This document shows, in pieces, positions 61,566 to 64,000 of a stretch of DNA of 64,000 nucleotides. The position numbers were made by a program, and so were the translations under genes. The DNA lies in NCBI RefSeq assembly GCF_003634965.1, contig NZ_RBXP01000015.1, positions 267,958-331,957 of the forward strand, given 5' to 3'. The stretch comes from Azonexus fungiphilus. Lineage in GTDB: Bacteria; Pseudomonadota; Gammaproteobacteria; Burkholderiales; Rhodocyclaceae. The notes beneath the pieces were generated by a model. That model ran no database searches, was not told the DNA's origin, and worked only from the letters and a program-made list of their open reading frames with translations. How positions within the stretch are numbered: position 1 is the first letter of the stretch; each line of letters opens with the position of its first letter.

Positions 61566-61660
61566 TGTCGGGTCAGGAAGCCGATGAAAATGAAAAACAG
61601 GAAGGGTGCCAGGGCTAGTGCGGCGATCAGCAAGGCGCCTGTGTTGCGACCAACAGGCAC
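61562..61660 (-). CDS. 32-residue single-pass membrane peptide
   Basis: A GTG (61658-61660) is preceded by GAGGT at seven bases and opens a 32-codon frame: MPVGRNTGALLIAALALAPF and then a further hydrophobic stretch ending GFLTRQ. It is one membrane helix. Its TGA overlaps the ATG of the LprI-like gene (ATGA), which is typical of translationally coupled genes and is the main support. The overlapping frame that yields an 82-residue Cys-containing ORF has no comparable signals. Confidence 0.5.
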   Translation of the reverse strand: MPVGRNTGALLIAALALAPFLFFIFIGFLTRQ

Positions 61661-61670
61661 TTGGGCGACC

Positions 61671-61913
61671 TCATTGGGCCGCCTCGTTCTGACAGTCCCG
61701 GTGCGCCGCACTTCTTTCTGCGGCGACTTGTTCGGCGCGCGAGTGCCAGACCACGCCGAAGAGCAGGCCCGCGAAGAAAAGTGTTACGCAATAGCCCGCC
61801 GTGAATGCCTCGAACGATTGAGACAATGCATACGCAATAACACCAGCAGAAAGCGAGCCGGCGATGATGCGCCAAACAACTAGGGCGGACAGCAGTGTCA
61901 GAATCTCTTCCAT
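61671..61913 (-). CDS. Small two-helix membrane protein
   Basis: 80 residues with hydrophobic segments at about 4-28 and 38-57 (LTLLSALVVWRIIAGSLSAG; YCVTLFFAGLLFGVVW) and a charged tail. AGAAGG five bases before the ATG lies in the attC-like boundary. No family recognised. It has no attC after it, so it is either a cassette that lost its site or the first chromosomal gene beyond the array. Confidence 0.6.
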   Translation of the reverse strand: MEEILTLLSALVVWRIIAGSLSAGVIAYALSQSFEAFTAGYCVTLFFAGLLFGVVWHSRAEQVAAERSAAHRDCQNEAAQ

Positions 61914-61917
61914 TGCC

Positions 61918-61985
61918 TTCTAGTGTTTGAATTTACCGGCCTGCGCGGCTTTTCGCGCAGGATCCGGTGGGATGATGAGTTAAAA
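61918..61985 (-). repeat. attC-like site 1 (array end, degenerate)
   Basis: The right core is GTTAAAA (61979-61985). The other core reads TTCTAGT instead of a YYYYAAC form. The inner stem is CCGGCCTGCGCG ... CGCGCAGGATCCGG. It follows the 136-residue cassette ORF. Confidence 0.65.
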
Positions 61986-61989
61986 CTCT

Positions 61990-62400
61990 TCACTGCGAAA
62001 CGCGATGATCCGTAAACTCATAGTCGGCCATGCAGTCAGCCGATGGGTCACGCTTGACGTTTGATAGCTTTACCGAGTTCTCGTCAATAAACGTGTAGAT
62101 ATAAATGTCAGGGGTTGGGACGCCATCAGTAAGCAGTGACAGTTTCCCGTCTTTAACTTCCCAGCGCCCCTTCTCCTTCCCAAGTATCTGCTTCTTGCCA
62201 GGATCCCCGTAGAACGTGATTTCAAATTTTCCATCTGCTGTTCTAGCCATCTTCCATGCCATAAACGAGCACTTTCCCTCTTGGTCTCTTTGCCCCTGCC
62301 AATTCCCGATAAGGCGAGTATCAGTAGGCTCGGCGAAAGCAAAAAACGAAGCTGAAAGAAGAAAGGCTGCGAAAAGCGATGTCCGGATTTTGAGACCCAT
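61990..62400 (-). CDS. Cassette protein: small secreted beta-rich protein
   Basis: 136 residues with a signal peptide (about 1-23, MGLKIRTSLFAAFLLSASFF). The mature part looks like a lipocalin/cupin-size beta protein (LIGNWQGQRD, FEITFYGDPGKKQILGKEKGRWEVKDGKLSLLTDG). No family can be named with confidence. A strong Shine-Dalgarno AGGAGG lies four bases before the ATG. Its codon use is AT-richer than that of the chromosomal genes. Confidence 0.7.
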   Translation of the reverse strand: MGLKIRTSLFAAFLLSASFFAFAEPTDTRLIGNWQGQRDQEGKCSFMAWKMARTADGKFEITFYGDPGKKQILGKEKGRWEVKDGKLSLLTDGVPTPDIYIYTFIDENSVKLSNVKRDPSADCMADYEFTDHRVSQ

Positions 62401-62425
62401 GTGTCCTCCTAAGGATTGTTGAGAG

Positions 62426-62488
62426 TTCTAACGACGTAACCGATCTGCGCGGTTTTTCGCGCAGGTCCGGTGGATTGGGGTGTTAGAA
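62426..62488 (-). repeat. attC-like site 2
   Basis: Cores TTCTAAC (62426-62432) and GTTAGAA (62482-62488) flank an imperfect palindrome with CTGCGCGG ... CGCGCAG. It is 63 bp and follows the 176-residue lipoprotein cassette. Confidence 0.75.
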
Positions 62489-62510
62489 GGCTTGGTCGCA
62501 TTTGGCTAAG

Positions 62511-63041
62511 TTACTCTTGCTCTACTCGACGAGAGATAGTGATGAGGCCTCGCGCATCAAGTTCGGTGCACTCTTTCCACATTCTGTTACTCACCACCGA
62601 TTCACGGCCAAGTAACGGAACTGGGCCAGCCCCTTGAACGCTTATTACGCCAATAAGGGCTACTCTCTTTTCGTCATAACCCGAGACATAGAAAAACTTT
62701 CGCTCATTTTCTTTTAATGTGACTTCTAGCGGCTCTGCAGCCTCCCCATTGCTAAACAGACCGCCCGATCTAGTTATGAATCGGTACTCACCCGGGGGCA
62801 ATGGCAATGCAACATAAGTTTCAGGTGGCAATTTAGCGAGCCGCTTCCTATTCGCTTCAATTGCTAGCTGCCCACTATCGTGAGGCGAGCGAAGGAAATA
62901 AATGAGCGACTCTCCCGTTCTAGGCTGCTGCAGAACAACGGAATTTGGGTGTGGGTAATCTACAGCACAGCCAGAAATAGCCACGGACAGGCAGACTATG
63001 GCGAGAGTCGCGCACATGTAGGAAATGCGTTTAATGCACAT
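62511..63041 (-). CDS. Cassette protein: lipoprotein
   Basis: 176 residues. A signal sequence with lipobox AISGC (Cys about 25) predicts an outer-membrane or periplasmic lipoprotein. The mature domain contains GESLIYFLRSPHDSGQLAIEANRKRLAKL and LPPGEYRFITRSGG, which recall DUF2846-type lipoproteins, but this is tentative. An AGAAGG precedes the ATG by five bases. Cassette gene with attC sites on both sides. Confidence 0.75.
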   Translation of the reverse strand: MCIKRISYMCATLAIVCLSVAISGCAVDYPHPNSVVLQQPRTGESLIYFLRSPHDSGQLAIEANRKRLAKLPPETYVALPLPPGEYRFITRSGGLFSNGEAAEPLEVTLKENERKFFYVSGYDEKRVALIGVISVQGAGPVPLLGRESVVSNRMWKECTELDARGLITISRRVEQE

Positions 63042-63048
63042 GAAGGCC

Positions 63049-63146
63049 TTCTAATAGTAGAGGTGAGGGGCGGCCGGAGCGCGAAGCGCGGAGGGAACCT
63101 GCAAGCGCAGCTTGCAGGCCGTCCCTCTCGATCGCCATGTTAAGGC
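63049..63146 (-). repeat. attC-like site 3 (long, with extra hairpins)
   Basis: Cores TTCTAAT and GTTAAGGC flank a 98-bp region. Outer arms GAGGGGCGGCC and GGCCGTCCCTC pair. Two inner palindromes, GCGCGAAGCGCG and CTGCAAGCGCAGCTTGCAG, add hairpins. Size and structure fit a longer attC variant. Confidence 0.65.
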
Positions 63147-63166
63147 GGGCGTTGTAAGTGAGAGGA

Positions 63167-63436
63167 TTAAGGCTGCGTTTGAACTGCAATGACAATGAAC
63201 TCACTTCCACCAACCTCAATGGATTTGCGCCAAACGTGTTTAATGTTCGGAACCGCAGAGAACTCTCCATAGGCCTTGGACGTTAACTCCTTGTGGAGCG
63301 CCGGCGTAAGTGCAGGCAAAGCACCAGCGGGAATATTTGAGCACCACGTGGAAATAAACCCCGTGAAGTTGCTGTGGCTGCCCTGTGTAACGCGAGTGGC
63401 CCCCTTGTACGAGACGATGTATGTATAGAGCGGCAT
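63167..63436 (-). CDS. Cassette protein of unknown function
   Basis: 89 residues, MPLYTYIVSYKGATRVTQGS..., with beta-strand-like segments and no signal peptide. I do not recognise a family. Its stop lies about 20 bases before attC-like site 3, as expected for a cassette ORF, and it is AT-richer than the chromosomal genes. Confidence 0.65.
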   Translation of the reverse strand: MPLYTYIVSYKGATRVTQGSHSNFTGFISTWCSNIPAGALPALTPALHKELTSKAYGEFSAVPNIKHVWRKSIEVGGSEFIVIAVQTQP

Positions 63437-63443
63437 AAGAGAG

Positions 63444-63530
63444 CCCTAACGTAGAGCTAACCGGCGCTGCGCGGCTTTATCGCGCAGCGTCCAGCGACCG
63501 AAGGGAGCGAGGTTGAGTGATGGGTTAGGT
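63444..63530 (-). repeat. attC-like site 4
   Basis: Cores CCCTAAC (63444-63450) and GTTAGGT (63524-63530), both good matches to the RYYYAAC/GTTRRRY pattern on the minus strand. The inner palindrome has CGCTGCGCGG ... CGCGCAGCG. It is 87 bp long. Confidence 0.8.
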
Positions 63531-63546
63531 GGCATTCTGTGTCTGC

Positions 63547-63864
63547 TCATAGAACAAACACTCGCGTGATAGACCAAACTAGGCATAGAAATGCAAGCGC
63601 CGCAAGGCCGATACGCATGCTCGAGAACTGGATTATGAGTTCTGTACATTCTTCAGGACTAGCAGACCGAAGACGCAGTGCCTCCAAAAGATTCACAGCA
63701 AGGTACGTCATGGGATACATCCAAAGGATGCTGAAGCCAAGCTTCCAAGCACCGGCATAGGCTCCGCCAGTGCCGGGTATGCCAAACATCCACGGCACAA
63801 ACAACAACGGGCACGCAATCGCGAGAGCAGCGGGGAACTTTCGAACAAGCACAGGAATTGCCAA
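63547..63864 (-). CDS. Cassette protein: membrane protein
   Basis: 105 residues from a TTG start. The AGGAGG Shine-Dalgarno at five bases is formed by the attC core GTTAGGA of site 5. Three hydrophobic stretches (about 10-35, 45-62 and 85-103) suggest an integral membrane protein. No family recognised. Confidence 0.65.
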   Translation of the reverse strand: MAIPVLVRKFPAALAIACPLLFVPWMFGIPGTGGAYAGAWKLGFSILWMYPMTYLAVNLLEALRLRSASPEECTELIIQFSSMRIGLAALAFLCLVWSITRVFVL

Positions 63865-63870
63865 AGTGCC

Positions 63871-63942
63871 TCCTAACGTAAAAAATCACCGGACGGCAAA
63901 AAGCGCAGCTTTTTGGCGGTCCGGTGGATTGTAGTGTTGGGC
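63871..63942 (-). repeat. attC-like site 5
   Basis: Cores TCCTAAC (63871-63877) and GTTGGGC (63936-63942). The arms ACCGGACGGCAAAAAGC and GCTTTTTGGCGGTCCGGT pair with one bulge. The clearest attC in the window, 72 bp. Confidence 0.85.
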
Positions 63943-63963
63943 GTCTTTGCCACGTAACTCGGG

Positions 63964-64000
63964 CTATTCATTACTAATGAAGATGCTGCTGGTGAATTGC
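63964..64000 (-). CDS. 3' end of the next cassette ORF (partial)
   Basis: On the minus strand one frame enters from the window edge and ends FTSSIFISNE before TAG, about 20 bases before attC-like site 5, the same spacing as other cassettes. Only 11 codons are visible, so this is weak. Confidence 0.3.
   Translation of the reverse strand, partial: QFTSSIFISNE

Larger units (their letters stand above)
61918..64000 (-). mobile_element. Integron-type gene-cassette array (right part outside window)
   Basis: Five attC-like sites separate single small ORFs, all on the minus strand with the attC at each 3' end. Sequence composition drops to about 50% G+C by eye compared with 65-70% before. ORF sizes (89-176 residues), absence of promoters, and starts placed directly after an attC are all typical of integron cassettes. 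No intI or attI is visible, so the integrase end should lie beyond 64000 (upstream on the minus strand). The array seems to end at the degenerate site at 61918-61985. Confidence 0.8.

Noticed and set aside
61627..61875. 82-codon ORF on the minus strand overlapping the small membrane proteins.
   Set aside because: It shares its region with a better-supported 80-codon ORF and the coupled 32-codon ORF, and has no good ribosome-binding site.
1..64000. CRISPR arrays, rRNA, tRNA genes, prophage or complete insertion sequences.
   Set aside because: No regularly spaced direct repeats, no tRNA T-arm/acceptor patterns, no transposase or phage structural genes were seen on reading both strands.

Overview
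The window is GC-rich chromosomal DNA (about 65-70% G+C by eye) from a betaproteobacterium, most likely a Rhodocyclales member of the Dechloromonas/Azonexus type. That placement is inferred from gene content: a CysI-DUF934-CysH sulfate operon, AcnB aconitase, DUF2863, scattered biotin operons and a large beta-oxidation block. No rRNA, tRNA or CRISPR array was seen. The last 2 kb is visibly more AT-rich and differently built.

Layout. 1-2354: end of an outer-membrane-type protein, then a zinc/manganese-type ABC importer (binding protein, ATPase, permease). 2521-4379: uracil salvage (upp-uraA). 4441-4881: PACE-type efflux protein. 4995-8730, minus strand: assimilatory sulfate reduction (TauE-like exporter, cysI, DUF934, cysH), divergent from a CysB-like regulator. 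9755-13108, minus: NosD-like beta-helix protein, parvulin chaperone, BolA, YciI, YciB. 13158-14582: HD-GYP response regulator and HPt protein. 14571-17875, minus: bioF-bioH-bioC-bioD. 18289-21142, minus: DUF2863-bioA-glpM. 21173-24711: short ClpX-like ATPase, YaaA, thioesterase, Dps, PIN protein. 24763-28682: tRNA modification genes, HDOD protein, transaldolase. 29025-31622: acnB. 31787-33429: two small proteins with a shared C-terminal motif, then a dihydroneopterin aldolase-like protein and DHFR. 33487-35727: PAS-GGDEF-EAL protein.

35828-61015 is dominated by a fatty-acid degradation island: TetR regulator, FadE, thiolase, DegV, FadJ-type multienzyme, an envelope module (DUF1302 outer-membrane protein, DUF1329, YCF48 propeller, RND/MMPL transporter), then FadN-type multienzyme, FadA, hotdog protein, FadD, nitronate monooxygenase, a second acyl-CoA dehydrogenase, a dienoyl-CoA isomerase-like crotonase and an alcohol dehydrogenase. 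Matching palindromes upstream of the TetR gene and of the FadN operon suggest that one regulator controls both. The envelope module could move the hydrophobic substrate.

61080-64000, all minus strand, ends in an integron-type gene-cassette array: short AT-richer ORFs separated by five attC-like sites. No integrase is in the window.

Three other signals are not explained by the genes: a dispersed 30-bp motif with fixed geometry (12-bp palindrome, 11-nt spacer, A-tract; seven copies found, all on the + strand); a diverged second copy of the catalytic cysH 3' tail just downstream of cysH, which looks like the scar of a site-specific insertion; and nested inverted repeats over the cysH stop codon.
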